A stretch of DNA of 64,000 nucleotides from Prauserella endophytica (lineage in GTDB: Bacteria; Actinomycetota; Actinomycetes; Mycobacteriales; Pseudonocardiaceae), in NCBI RefSeq assembly GCF_005146945.1, contig NZ_SWMS01000016.1:102134-166133 (forward strand). The letters run 5' to 3'. Below the pieces are notes generated by a model that was given only the letters and a program-made list of their open reading frames with translations, did no database searches and was not told the DNA's origin. The position numbers and the translations under genes are program-made. Positions 40,313 through 48,788 of this stretch are shown one piece after another; within the stretch, counting starts at the first letter, position 1, and each line of letters begins with the position of its first letter.

Positions 40313-41460
40313 GCGCGCGCCTCCTTCGGCAGGCCGAGCACGCGCTCGGCGATGATGTTGCGCTCGATCTCGTCGGAGCCGCCGTAGATGGTGTCGGCGC
40401 GGGAGAACAGGAACAACCGCTGCCACTCGTCGGGCTCGCCGTCGTGGGTCAGCGACCGCGCGCCCCGCGCGCGCATGGCCAGCTCGCCGAGGCGGCGGTG
40501 CCACTGCGCCCACAGCAGCTTGCCCACGGCCACCTCGGGACCCGCCTCATCGCCGAGCGTGCGCAGCGCGTGGGCGCGCAGCACGCGCAGGCCGATCCAC
40601 GCGCGCGTGAGGTCCGCCCGCAGCACGGGGTCGTCGATCGTGCCCGTGCGCCTGGCCTGCTCGATCACGCCCTCCAGCTCGCGCCGGAAGCCGATCTGCT
40701 GGCCGAGCGTGGACACGCCGCGTTCGAAGCCCAGAGTCGCCATCGCGACGCGCCAGCCGTCGCCGGGCTCGCCCACCACCATCGACGCGGGTGTGCGCGC
40801 GCCGTCGAAGAACACCTCGTTGAACTCCGAGGTCCCGGTGAGCTGCCGGATGGGCCGTACGGTGACGCCGTCCTGCCGCAGCGGCACGAGCAGGTACGAC
40901 AGCCCCGCGTGCCGCCGCGAGCCCGGTTCGGTCCGGGCCAGCACGAAGCACCAGTCGGCGACGTGGGCGAGGGAGGTCCAGATCTTCTGCCCGCTCACCA
41001 CCCACGTGTCGCCGTCGAGCCGAGCCGACGTCGACACCGCCGCCAGGTCCGAGCCCGCGCCCGGCTCGGAGTAGCCCTGGCACCACAGTTCCTCGACGGC
41101 CACGATCTTCGGCAGGAACCGCTGCCGCTGCTCGGGCGTACCGAGTGCGATGAGCGTTGGCCCGAGCAGCTGTTCGCCGAGGTGGCCGACGCGCGCGGGG
41201 GCGCCGGAGGCCGCGTACTCCTCGTGGAAGATCACCTGCTCCTCGAGGCTCAGCCCGCGCCCGCCGAACTCGCGCGGCCAGCCGACGCACGTCCAGCCGG
41301 ACGCGGCGAGGTGCCGTTCCCAGGCCAGGCGCAGGTCGAACGCCTCGTGCTCGCGGCCGGGGCCGCCGAGCCCGCGCAGCCCGGCGAACTCGCCGGTGAG
41401 GTTCTCGGCCAGCCAGTCCGCCACCTCACGGCGGAACAGCTCGTGGTCCTTCACCCTCAC
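40309..41460 (-). CDS. fadE30: acyl-CoA dehydrogenase FadE30
   Basis: The 383-aa acyl-CoA dehydrogenase has the FAD/substrate segment LWCQGYSEPGAGSDLAAVST (about residues 127-146), DTWVVSGQKIWTSLAHVADW (about 154-173) and the C-terminal IYGGSDEIERNIIAERVLGL. In mycobacteria FadE30 dehydrogenates 5-OH-HIP-CoA. It is divergent from fadD3 with an AGAACACGTTCT operator between, so both arms are probably controlled by one repressor. Confidence 0.9.
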   Translation of the reverse strand: MRVKDHELFRREVADWLAENLTGEFAGLRGLGGPGREHEAFDLRLAWERHLAASGWTCVGWPREFGGRGLSLEEQVIFHEEYAASGAPARVGHLGEQLLGPTLIALGTPEQRQRFLPKIVAVEELWCQGYSEPGAGSDLAAVSTSARLDGDTWVVSGQKIWTSLAHVADWCFVLARTEPGSRRHAGLSYLLVPLRQDGVTVRPIRQLTGTSEFNEVFFDGARTPASMVVGEPGDGWRVAMATLGFERGVSTLGQQIGFRRELEGVIEQARRTGTIDDPVLRADLTRAWIGLRVLRAHALRTLGDEAGPEVAVGKLLWAQWHRRLGELAMRARGARSLTHDGEPDEWQRLFLFSRADTIYGGSDEIERNIIAERVLGLPKEARA

Positions 41461-41487
41461 CTCCTGCTACGGTTCACTGGCATAATG

Positions 41488-41499
41488 AGAACACGTTCT
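41488..41499. promoter_or_regulatory. operator AGAACACGTTCT between fadE30 and fadD3
   Basis: This perfect 12-bp palindrome is centred in the 66-nt divergent region. It shares the AGAAC-NN-GTTCT form and flanks (G before, TA after) with the site at 32861. It is well placed to control both divergent arms of the HIP cluster. Confidence 0.7.
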
Positions 41500-41526
41500 A
41501 GATTTCGCGTCCAGTGAGGGAGCGAG

Positions 41527-43077
41527 ATGGCAGAGACGCACATCGCGCGGTCGATCCCCGGTGCGGTCAGGGCTGCGGCGCAGCTGTTCGGATCCCGTGA
41601 GGCCGTGGTGGACGGCGACGTGCGGTTGACGTTCGCCGAACTTCTAGAACATGTTCGAATGCTGGCGCGAGTGTTCGCCGCCGGAGGTGTCCGGGCGGGC
41701 GACCGCGTGGCGATCAACTCGCCCAACACCCACCACTGGATCGTGGCCGCGCTCGGCGCCCACTACGCGGGCGCGACGCTCGTACCCGTCAACACCCGGT
41801 TCACCGGGGCCGAGACGGTCGACCTGCTGCGCCGCAGCCGCGCCCGTGCGCTGGTGGTCGCGGGCGACTTCCTCGGCACCGACCGGCTCGCCGGGATCCG
41901 CGAGGCCTCCGGGGAGGAGGGCCTGCCCGACCTCGGCACGGTCATCCGCGTCCCGGTGCCCGGCCCGCTCGCCCCGGCCGAGGGAGTCCTCGACTGGCCC
42001 GACCTGCCCGACGTGGCCGAGCGCGTGCCGCTGACCAAGGTCGAGGCGCGTGCCGACGCGGTGTCGCCGAACGACGTGAGCGACATCCTCTTCACCTCGG
42101 GCACCACGGGCCGCAGCAAGGGCGTGCAGTCCGCACACCGGCAGGCGCTCGCCGTGGCACAGGCGTGGGCCGAGTGCGGCGAGGTGACCGAGACCGACCG
42201 CTACCTCGTGGTGAACCCCTTCTTCCACAGCTTCGGCTACAAGGCCGGCATCCTCGTCAGCCTGCTCACCGGGGCGACGCTGCTACCGCAGGCCGTGTTC
42301 GACACGGGGTCGCTGCTCGACCTCGTCGAGGCGGAGCGGGTGTCGGTGCTGCCCGGCGCGCCGACGATCTTCCAGAGCCTGCTGCCCGAGGCGCCGGGCC
42401 GGGACCTCTCGTCCCTGCGGCTCGCGGTCACCGGAGCCGCCACGGTGCCGGTGACGCTCGTCGAGCGCATGCGCGACGAACTCGGCTTCCGCACCGTGCT
42501 CACCGCGTACGGGCTCACCGAGGCCGTGGTGGCCACGATGTGCAGGCCCGGCGACGACCCGGACACCGTGGCGCGCACATCGGGCCGGGCCACCGCGGGG
42601 TTCGAGATCGCGATCGCCGGATCCGGTGAGATCCTGCTGCGCGGCCCGAACGTGATGCTCGGCTACCTCGGCGACCCCGACGCCACGGCACAGGCGATCG
42701 ACGCCGACGGCTGGCTGCACACGGGCGACGTCGGCGCGCTCGACGCCGACGGAAACCTGACGATCACCGACCGGCTCAAGGACATGTACATCTGCGGCGG
42801 TTTCAACGTCTACCCGGCCGAGGTCGAGCAGGCGCTCCGGCAGCTCGACGGCGTCGAGGACATCGCCGTCGTCGGCGTGCCGGACGGGCGGCTCGGCGAG
42901 GTGGGCAGGGCCTTCGTCGTCTCCGGCGGGCAGCTCACCGAGGACGACGTGCTCGCGTTCTGCCGGGAACGCCTCGCCAACTACAAGCGGCCCCGCTCGG
43001 TGGAGTTCGTACCCGAGCTGCCGCGCAACGCCTCGGGCAAGGTGCTGAAACGCCTGCTGGGTAAGGAGGACGCATGA
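41527..43077 (+). CDS. fadD3: HIP-CoA ligase FadD3
   Basis: The 516-aa AMP-forming ligase has ILFTSGTTGRSKGVQSAHRQ (about residues 187-206), AYGLTEAVVATM (about 327-338), WLHTGDVGALDADGNLTITD (about 396-415) and the catalytic lysine region NASGKVLKRLL at the end. FadD3 activates HIP with CoA, the first step of C/D-ring breakdown. It heads the plus-strand arm and lies next to the shared operator. A third operator-like site lies inside its early coding sequence. GAGGGAGCGAG precedes the ATG. Confidence 0.9.
   Translation: MAETHIARSIPGAVRAAAQLFGSREAVVDGDVRLTFAELLEHVRMLARVFAAGGVRAGDRVAINSPNTHHWIVAALGAHYAGATLVPVNTRFTGAETVDLLRRSRARALVVAGDFLGTDRLAGIREASGEEGLPDLGTVIRVPVPGPLAPAEGVLDWPDLPDVAERVPLTKVEARADAVSPNDVSDILFTSGTTGRSKGVQSAHRQALAVAQAWAECGEVTETDRYLVVNPFFHSFGYKAGILVSLLTGATLLPQAVFDTGSLLDLVEAERVSVLPGAPTIFQSLLPEAPGRDLSSLRLAVTGAATVPVTLVERMRDELGFRTVLTAYGLTEAVVATMCRPGDDPDTVARTSGRATAGFEIAIAGSGEILLRGPNVMLGYLGDPDATAQAIDADGWLHTGDVGALDADGNLTITDRLKDMYICGGFNVYPAEVEQALRQLDGVEDIAVVGVPDGRLGEVGRAFVVSGGQLTEDDVLAFCRERLANYKRPRSVEFVPELPRNASGKVLKRLLGKEDA
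41645..41658. promoter_or_regulatory. intragenic operator-like site TAGAACATGTTCGA
   Basis: Within codons 40-44 of fadD3, TAGAACATGTTCGA fits the TNNAACNNGTTNNA form. The 18-bp context TTCTAGAACATGTTCGAA is nearly palindromic. It lies about 150 nt downstream of the main operator and could support looping or a roadblock by the same repressor, or be chance. Confidence 0.45.
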
Positions 43078-43916
43078 CGGACGTGGTCCGCTACGAGCGC
43101 CGCGACGGGGTGGCGCTCGTGACGATGAACCGCCCCGAGTACCGCAACGCGCAGAACTCGGCGATGACCTACGCGCTCGACGACGCGTTCACGCGCGCGG
43201 TTGACGACCCCGACGTGACGGTGATCGTCCTCGCGGGCGAGGGCAAGCACTTCTCGGCGGGCCACGACATCGGCTCTCCCGGCCGGGATGCCGACGAGTC
43301 CTTCGACCGCAGGGCGGTGGTGTGGTGGGACCACACCACCCGCGAGGGCGGCGACCGGCGGTTCGCCCGCGAGTCCGAGGTGTACCTGGGCATGTGCCGC
43401 CGGTGGCGGGAGATCCCCAAGCCGATGATCGCGTCGGTGCAGGGCGCGTGCATCGCGGGCGGGCTCATGCTCGCCTGGGTGTGCGACCTCATCGTGGCCG
43501 CCGACGACGCGTTCTTCGCCGATCCGGTGGTGCGCATGGGAATCCCCGGAGTCGAGTACTTCGCGCACCCGTGGGTGCTCGGGCCGAGGGCGGCCAAGGA
43601 GGTGTTGTTCACCGGCGAGCGCTTCGATGTCCACCAGGCGAAGGAGTGGGGCATGGTGAGCCGGGTGGTGCCGCGCGCGGAGCTGGGGCAGCGCACGCTG
43701 GAGCTGGCCGGGAAGATCGCCGCGATGCCGTCGTTCGGGCTGGCGCTGGCGAAGAAGGCGGTGAACCAGGCCGAGGACCTGATGGGCCTGCGGTCCGGAA
43801 TGGACTCGGTTTTCGGCCTGCACCACTTCGCGCACGCCCACAACGCGGAGACCTCGGCCGACTCGCTCGGCGGGCAGACGGCGCGGTCGATGCGGGACGG
43901 GAACGGGGCCCGCTAG
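43074..43916 (+). CDS. enoyl-CoA hydratase/isomerase family protein in the HIP cluster
   Basis: The 280-aa crotonase protein overlaps fadD3 by 4 nt. Oxyanion-hole segments are GEGKHFSAGHDIGSPGRDAD (about residues 53-72) and QGACIAGGLMLAWVCDLIVA (about 123-142). The C-terminal stretch includes KKAVNQAEDLMGLRSGMDS. An insertion around WWDHTTREGG is unusual for a generic hydratase. In mycobacterial HIP loci fadD3 is followed directly by fadE31, so this extra hydratase is an addition. It probably hydrates the unsaturated side-chain CoA ester. Confidence 0.85.
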   Translation: MTDVVRYERRDGVALVTMNRPEYRNAQNSAMTYALDDAFTRAVDDPDVTVIVLAGEGKHFSAGHDIGSPGRDADESFDRRAVVWWDHTTREGGDRRFARESEVYLGMCRRWREIPKPMIASVQGACIAGGLMLAWVCDLIVAADDAFFADPVVRMGIPGVEYFAHPWVLGPRAAKEVLFTGERFDVHQAKEWGMVSRVVPRAELGQRTLELAGKIAAMPSFGLALAKKAVNQAEDLMGLRSGMDSVFGLHHFAHAHNAETSADSLGGQTARSMRDGNGAR

Positions 43917-45049
43917 TGGACCTCGACATCGACGAGGCGTCTGCGGCCTTCCGAGACGAGGTGCGGGAGTGGCTCGCCGAGCACGTGCCGCGGCCCGCAC
44001 TGTCCTCGATGGACACCGCGGAGGGCTTCGCCCAGCACCGCGAGTGGGAGGCGAAGCTCGCGGACGCGCGCCTGTCCGTGGTGTCGTGGCCGCGCGAGTA
44101 CACGGGCCGCGACGCGTCCCTGCTGCAGTGGCTGCTGTTCGAGGAGGAGTACTACGCGGCCGGCGCGCCCGGCCGGGTCGGACAGAACGGGATCTTCATG
44201 CTCGCCCCCACGTTGTTCGCCCACGGCACCCAGGAGCAGCGCGACCGGATCCTGCCGCCCATGGCCCGCGGCGAGCAGGTGTGGGCGCAGGCGTGGTCGG
44301 AGCCAGAGGCCGGCAGCGACATCGCCGCGCTGCGCAGCCGGGCGGTGCGCACCGACGGCGGCTGGCTGGCCTCGGGCGCGAAGACGTGGAGCTCGCGGGC
44401 CGCTTTCGCCGACCGGGCCTTCGGGCTGTTCCGCAGCGATCCGGAGTCGCAGCGGCATCGCGGGCTCACCTACCTCATGTTCGACCTGCGCGCCGAGGGT
44501 GTGACGGTGCGGCCGATCCCGCAGCTCGACGGCGAGCCGGGGTTCGCGGAGATCTTCCTGGACAACGTGCTCGTGCCCGACACCGACGTGATCGGCGAGC
44601 CCGGCGAGGGCTGGCGGGTGGCGATGACCACGGCCAACAACGAGCGCGGCCTGTCGCTGCGCAGCCCCGGCCGCTTTCTCGCCGCCGCGGACCGGCTCGT
44701 GACGCTGTGGCGGGAGCAGGGCGAGCCCGCGGCCGTCGCGGAGCGGGTCGCCGACGCGTGGATCGGCGCGCGGGCCTACCAGCTCTACACGTACGGCACG
44801 GTCACCAGGCTCGCCGAGGGCGGCGGCCTCGGCCCGGAGTCCAGCGTCAACAAGCTGTTCTGGTCACACCTCGACGTCGCGCTGCACGAGACCGCGCTCG
44901 ACCTGCTCGGTCCCGAGGGCGAGGTCGCCGGGCCGTGGACCGACGGCTACCTGTTCTCACTCGCGGGCCCGATCTACGGCGGCACCGACCAGATCCAGCG
45001 CAACACGATCGCCGAACGCCTGCTCGGCCTGCCGAGGGAGGCCCGATGA
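43916..45049 (+). CDS. fadE31: acyl-CoA dehydrogenase FadE31-like
   Basis: The 377-aa protein starts at GTG 43916, sharing one base with the upstream TAG. The motifs are VWAQAWSEPEAGSDIAALRS (about residues 121-140), GGWLASGAKTWSSRAAFADR and the C-terminal IYGGTDQIQRNTIAERLLGL. It has full acyl-CoA dehydrogenase length. With the next gene it should form the heteromeric FadE31-FadE32-type dehydrogenase for late HIP-CoA intermediates. Confidence 0.85.
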   Translation: MDLDIDEASAAFRDEVREWLAEHVPRPALSSMDTAEGFAQHREWEAKLADARLSVVSWPREYTGRDASLLQWLLFEEEYYAAGAPGRVGQNGIFMLAPTLFAHGTQEQRDRILPPMARGEQVWAQAWSEPEAGSDIAALRSRAVRTDGGWLASGAKTWSSRAAFADRAFGLFRSDPESQRHRGLTYLMFDLRAEGVTVRPIPQLDGEPGFAEIFLDNVLVPDTDVIGEPGEGWRVAMTTANNERGLSLRSPGRFLAAADRLVTLWREQGEPAAVAERVADAWIGARAYQLYTYGTVTRLAEGGGLGPESSVNKLFWSHLDVALHETALDLLGPEGEVAGPWTDGYLFSLAGPIYGGTDQIQRNTIAERLLGLPREAR

Positions 45050-45993
45050 GATTCGCCCCCACCGCGGAGCAGAAGCAGTTCGCCGAGAGCCTGCACGACC
45101 TGCTGGCCGGAGCAGACACGCCCGCTGCCGTCCGCGAGTGGGGCGAGGGCAGACATGAGCCCGGCCTCAAGATCTGGCGCGACCTGGCCGACCTCGGCGT
45201 GCCCGCACTGCTCGTGCCTGAGCGCGACGGCGGGCTCGGTGCCTCGGCCGCCGACCTGGTGGTGGCGTTCGAGGTGCTCGGCTACCACGCCGTGCCGGGG
45301 CCGCTCGTCGAGTCGGTCGCGGTGGCGCCGCGCCTCGCGCCGCGGGAGTCGCTGCCCGCGCTCGCCTCCGGCGAACTGCTCGCCACCGTGGCCTCGCCGC
45401 CGCTCGTGCCGTACGCGCTCGACGCCGATGTCGCGGGGCTCGTGCTGCGCGTGCGCGACGGCGGCGTGGAGCGGGCCCGCAGCGTGGCGGGACCCGTGCG
45501 GTCGGTGGACGCCGCCCGGCGGCTGTTCCGGGTGCGAGCTGGCGAGGCGCTCGGAGACGCACCCGGGGAGGCGTTCGAGCTGGGCCTGCTCGCCGTGTCC
45601 GCGCAGCTCGCCGGCGCCGGGCGGTGGCTGCTGGAGCAGGCGAGCGCGTACGCCAGGCAGCGCGAACAGTACGGCAGGGCCATCGGCTCGTTCCAGGCCG
45701 TGAAACACCTGCTCGCCGACGTGGCGACGCGGCTGGAGCTCGCGCGGCCGCTCGTGCACGGCGCCGCGGTCACCATGACCGCGTGCGACGTGTCCGCCGC
45801 CAAGGTCGCGGCGGGCGAGGCCGCCTACCTTGCCGCCCGCACGGCACTGCAGGTGCACGGCGCCATCGGCTACACCGCCGAGCACGACCTGGGCCTGTGG
45901 CTCACCCGGGTGCGGGCGCTGACCGGGGCGTGGGGTGGCGCGGCCTGGCATCGGGCGCGCGTGCTCGCCGGGCTGGATGTGCGCGATGGATGA
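45046..45993 (+). CDS. fadE32: acyl-CoA dehydrogenase FadE32-like partner subunit
   Basis: The 315-aa protein starts with a 4-nt overlap. It is shorter than full acyl-CoA dehydrogenases and its middle beta domain is reduced. It keeps YARQREQYGRAIGSFQAVKH (about residues 203-222) and QVHGAIGYTAEHDLGLWLTR (about 270-289). Such short members act as the non-identical subunit of alpha2-beta2 dehydrogenases in steroid catabolism. Confidence 0.85.
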   Translation: MRFAPTAEQKQFAESLHDLLAGADTPAAVREWGEGRHEPGLKIWRDLADLGVPALLVPERDGGLGASAADLVVAFEVLGYHAVPGPLVESVAVAPRLAPRESLPALASGELLATVASPPLVPYALDADVAGLVLRVRDGGVERARSVAGPVRSVDAARRLFRVRAGEALGDAPGEAFELGLLAVSAQLAGAGRWLLEQASAYARQREQYGRAIGSFQAVKHLLADVATRLELARPLVHGAAVTMTACDVSAAKVAAGEAAYLAARTALQVHGAIGYTAEHDLGLWLTRVRALTGAWGGAAWHRARVLAGLDVRDG

Positions 45994-47074
45994 GACGACG
46001 GCGCTGCGGGAGGCCGTGCGCGGACTGCTCGCCAAACGCTCCGAGCCGAGGACAGCCGTGGAGACCCGGCTCGGCTACGACCACGAGCTGTGGTCGGTAC
46101 TGACCGGGCAGATCGGCGTCGCGGCACTGGCCGTGCCCGAGCGCTACGGCGGCGTCGGCGCGACGCTCGCCGAGTCGTGCGTCGTGCTCCACGAGCTCGG
46201 CCGCACATTGACACCGTGCCCGCTGTTCGGCTCCGCCGTGCTCGCGGCACAGGCGCTGCTCGCGACGGGCGACACCGACGCGTGCGCGCGGCTGCTGCCC
46301 GGCATCGCGGAGGGCAGCCGCATCGCCGCGCTCGCCTGGAGCGGGCCGGAGGGCAACTGGTCTCCCGAACAGCCCGCCGTGCAGGCCGACGGCTCCACCC
46401 TCACCGGAACGGCCTCCTACGTGCTCGACGGGGATCTCGCCGACGTGCTGCTCGTCGCAGCCCGCACGGGCGAGGGAACCGGACTGTTCGAGGTGGACAC
46501 CGCCGCCGCCAGGGTGCGGCGTGAGCACACCCCGTCGCTGGACCCCGCCCGCAGGCTTGCCACCGTGGACCTCGCCGGAGTGCCAGCCCGCCGCCTTGAC
46601 CGGGGTGACTACACGCCGTGCCTGCGACACGTCCGGGATGTCGCTCTCGTCGCGCTCGCCGCGGAACAGGCCGGGGCGGCGGAGCGGGCGCTTGAGGCCA
46701 CCGTCGAGTACAGCCTGCAACGGCACCAGTTCGGCAGGCCCATCGGCGGGTTCCAGGCGCTCAAGCACCGCATGGCAGACGCGTTCGTCCGGTTGGAGGA
46801 GGCGCGGTCGGCCGTGCACGCGGCCGTGCGCTCCGCCGTCGACGACGCCGCGGAGCTGCCGCTGGACGCCGCGGTCGCGAAGGTCGTCTGCTCGGAGGCC
46901 CTGCGGCACATCGCCGCCGAGATGATCCAGTTGCACGGCGGCATCGCCATCACCTGGGAGCACGACGCGCACCTGTATTTCCGGAGGGCGCACGGCAGCG
47001 CGCAGCTTTTCGGCGATCCCGATGCGCACGTCGCGGCGCTCGCGGTTTGCGGCGTTCCGGGTGGCGGTGTGTGA
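45986..47074 (+). CDS. fadE33: acyl-CoA dehydrogenase FadE33-like
   Basis: ATG 45986 overlaps fadE32 by 8 nt. The 362-aa protein has VPERYGGVGATLAESCVVLH (about residues 50-69), YSLQRHQFGRPIGGFQALKH (about 244-263) and QLHGGIAITWEHDAHLYFRR (about 311-330). It closes the fadD3-echA-fadE31-32-33 arm. The order fadE31-32-33 is the same as Rv3562-Rv3564. The next gene starts 11 nt later and is regulatory, probably unrelated in function. Confidence 0.85.
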   Translation: MDETTALREAVRGLLAKRSEPRTAVETRLGYDHELWSVLTGQIGVAALAVPERYGGVGATLAESCVVLHELGRTLTPCPLFGSAVLAAQALLATGDTDACARLLPGIAEGSRIAALAWSGPEGNWSPEQPAVQADGSTLTGTASYVLDGDLADVLLVAARTGEGTGLFEVDTAAARVRREHTPSLDPARRLATVDLAGVPARRLDRGDYTPCLRHVRDVALVALAAEQAGAAERALEATVEYSLQRHQFGRPIGGFQALKHRMADAFVRLEEARSAVHAAVRSAVDDAAELPLDAAVAKVVCSEALRHIAAEMIQLHGGIAITWEHDAHLYFRRAHGSAQLFGDPDAHVAALAVCGVPGGGV

Positions 47075-47084
47075 TGCTGGCGGA

Positions 47085-47798
47085 ATGACCGACGAGCTGA
47101 CGCCCGTGGCGGGCCCTGGAGAACCCGAGGGGCTGGCCGGCGTCCTGAGCAAGATCGCCCGGTCGCTCGAGCCGGAACCCGACGTCGAGCGCACCGTCGA
47201 GCAGATCGTGGCGGCAACGGCACTGACCGTGCCCGGGGCGGAGCAGGCAGGGATCTCCTTCGTCGAACGCGGCGAGATGCGGTCCGTGGCACCCTCCAAC
47301 GACCTGGTCGCCAAGCTCGACCAGTGGCAGCACGAGTTGCGTGAGGGGCCGTGCGTCGACGCGATCCTCGACGGCCCCGTCTACCGCACCGGCGACCTCG
47401 TGCGGGACGACCGCTGGCCGAGGTTCGCCGAGCGCGCCACGCGCGCAGGCATCCGTTCGATGCTGTGCTTCCGTCTCTTCACCAGCAAGACCGTGATCGG
47501 AGCGCTGAACCTTTACTCGTCGGTGCCGGGCGCGTTCGACGCGGAGGCCGAGCGTGTCGGCGAGCTGTTCGCCGCGCACGCCGCGATCGCGCTCGCCGGG
47601 TCGCGCGGGCTCGAACAGCTGCAGAACGCCCTGCGCACGCGCGACGTCATCGGCATGGCCAAGGGCATCCTCATGCAGCGCCACGGCGTGGGCCCCGACC
47701 GCGCGTTCGAGCTGCTCGTCCAGGCCTCACAGCACGCGAACATCAAACTCCGCGACGCCGCCGAATGGCTGGTCAACGAAAGCTCCAGCGGCCGCTGA
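47085..47798 (+). CDS. GAF-ANTAR RNA-binding antitermination regulator
   Basis: The 237-aa protein (ATG 47085) has an N-terminal GAF sensor domain (AGISFVERGEMRSVAPSNDL, then LREGPCVDAILDG, about residues 25-165) and a C-terminal ANTAR domain (ALRTRDVIGMAKGILMQRHG, about 185-204, with VGPDRAFELLVQASQHANIK). ANTAR proteins bind two-hairpin RNA targets to prevent premature termination. It is 11 nt after fadE33, so it may be partly co-transcribed with the steroid arm. The signal is unknown. Confidence 0.9.
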   Translation: MTDELTPVAGPGEPEGLAGVLSKIARSLEPEPDVERTVEQIVAATALTVPGAEQAGISFVERGEMRSVAPSNDLVAKLDQWQHELREGPCVDAILDGPVYRTGDLVRDDRWPRFAERATRAGIRSMLCFRLFTSKTVIGALNLYSSVPGAFDAEAERVGELFAAHAAIALAGSRGLEQLQNALRTRDVIGMAKGILMQRHGVGPDRAFELLVQASQHANIKLRDAAEWLVNESSSGR

Positions 47799-47905
47799 CC
47801 CGTTCCCGCAACTGCAGCCTCAGCCGCAGCGAAGGTCACCTTCACCGCGTGGAATCAGGCGTAGCGGCGCGCAGCGTCTCCGGTTGGGTCGTGGTGGGAG
47901 GCGGG

Positions 47906-47964
47906 TGAACGCAGGCATGGTGGCCTTCACTGCGTTGAACGCAGGCATGGTGGCCTTCACTGCG
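47906..47964. repeat. tandem 30-bp copies of a half-palindrome
   Basis: Two identical 29-nt copies (47906-47934 and 47936-47964) containing GCAGGCATGGTGGCCTTCAC stand head to tail. They correspond to one arm plus centre of the palindromes at 15272 and 52042. A decayed related segment (GAAGGTCACCTTCACCGCG) lies at 47831-47849. This gap between the ANTAR gene and the ABC transporter operon probably holds terminators in both directions, one of them rearranged. Confidence 0.65.
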
Positions 47965-47981
47965 GGGGCTGGTGCTGAACC

Positions 47982-48788
47982 TCAGCCTCGGTCGGGGCTC
48001 AGGTGGGCGCTCACGGGCACTACGAGCGGGGTGCCCGCGACCGGGTCTGGCAGCACCTTCGCGTCGAGGTCGAACACGTCGGACAGCAGCTGCTCGGACA
48101 GCACCTCCGAGGGCGGGCCCTGCGCGACGATCCGGCCCTCCCGCATGGCCACGAGCGTGTCGGCGTAGCGCGCCGCGAGGTTGAGGTCGTGCAGCACCAT
48201 GACCACCGTGGTGCCGCGCTCGGTGTGCAGCCGGTGCACGAGGTCGAGCACGTCCACCTGGTGGGCCAGGTCGAGGTAGGTGATCGGCTCGTCGAGCAGC
48301 AGCAGCGAGGTGTCCTGCGCGAGCGTCATCGAGATCCACGCGCGCTGGCGCTGCCCACCGGAAAGCTCGTCGACCACGCGCTCCGCGTGGACGTCCATGC
48401 CCGTCAGCGACAGCGCGCGCGACACGGCCTCCTCGTCTCCGGCCGACCACTGCCGGTACCACCGCTGGTGCGGCTGGCGGCCTCGCGACACCAGGTCGGC
48501 GACGGTGAGCCCCTCGGGCGCGCTCGGCGCCTGTGGCAGCAGCCCGACGACCGTCGCGACCTCCTTGGTCGGCAGCCGGTCGATGCGCTTGCCGTCGAGC
48601 AGCACGGCACCCGAGCGCGGCGCGAGCAGCCTGCCCAGTGCGCGCAGCAGCGTGGACTTGCCGCAGCCGTTGGGCCCGATGATCACCGTGATGGAGCCGT
48701 CGACCACGTCGAGGTCGAGATCGTCGACCACCACGCGGTCGCCGTAGCCGAGCCGAACTCCCTCGGCCCGTAGCCGTACCTCGGTCAC
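47982..48788 (-). CDS. siderophore ABC transporter ATP-binding protein
   Basis: The 268-aa ATPase starts at GTG 48788, overlapping the upstream permease stop. Walker A GPNGCGKST (about residues 38-46), Q-loop LLPQAPSAPEG, signature LSGGQRQRAW (about 140-149) and Walker B LLLLDEPITYLDLAHQ (about 160-175) are complete. It resembles the FepC/FecE class that powers ferric-siderophore uptake. It is the last gene of the three-gene minus-strand operon. Confidence 0.92.
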   Translation of the reverse strand: MTEVRLRAEGVRLGYGDRVVVDDLDLDVVDGSITVIIGPNGCGKSTLLRALGRLLAPRSGAVLLDGKRIDRLPTKEVATVVGLLPQAPSAPEGLTVADLVSRGRQPHQRWYRQWSAGDEEAVSRALSLTGMDVHAERVVDELSGGQRQRAWISMTLAQDTSLLLLDEPITYLDLAHQVDVLDLVHRLHTERGTTVVMVLHDLNLAARYADTLVAMREGRIVAQGPPSEVLSEQLLSDVFDLDAKVLPDPVAGTPLVVPVSAHLSPDRG

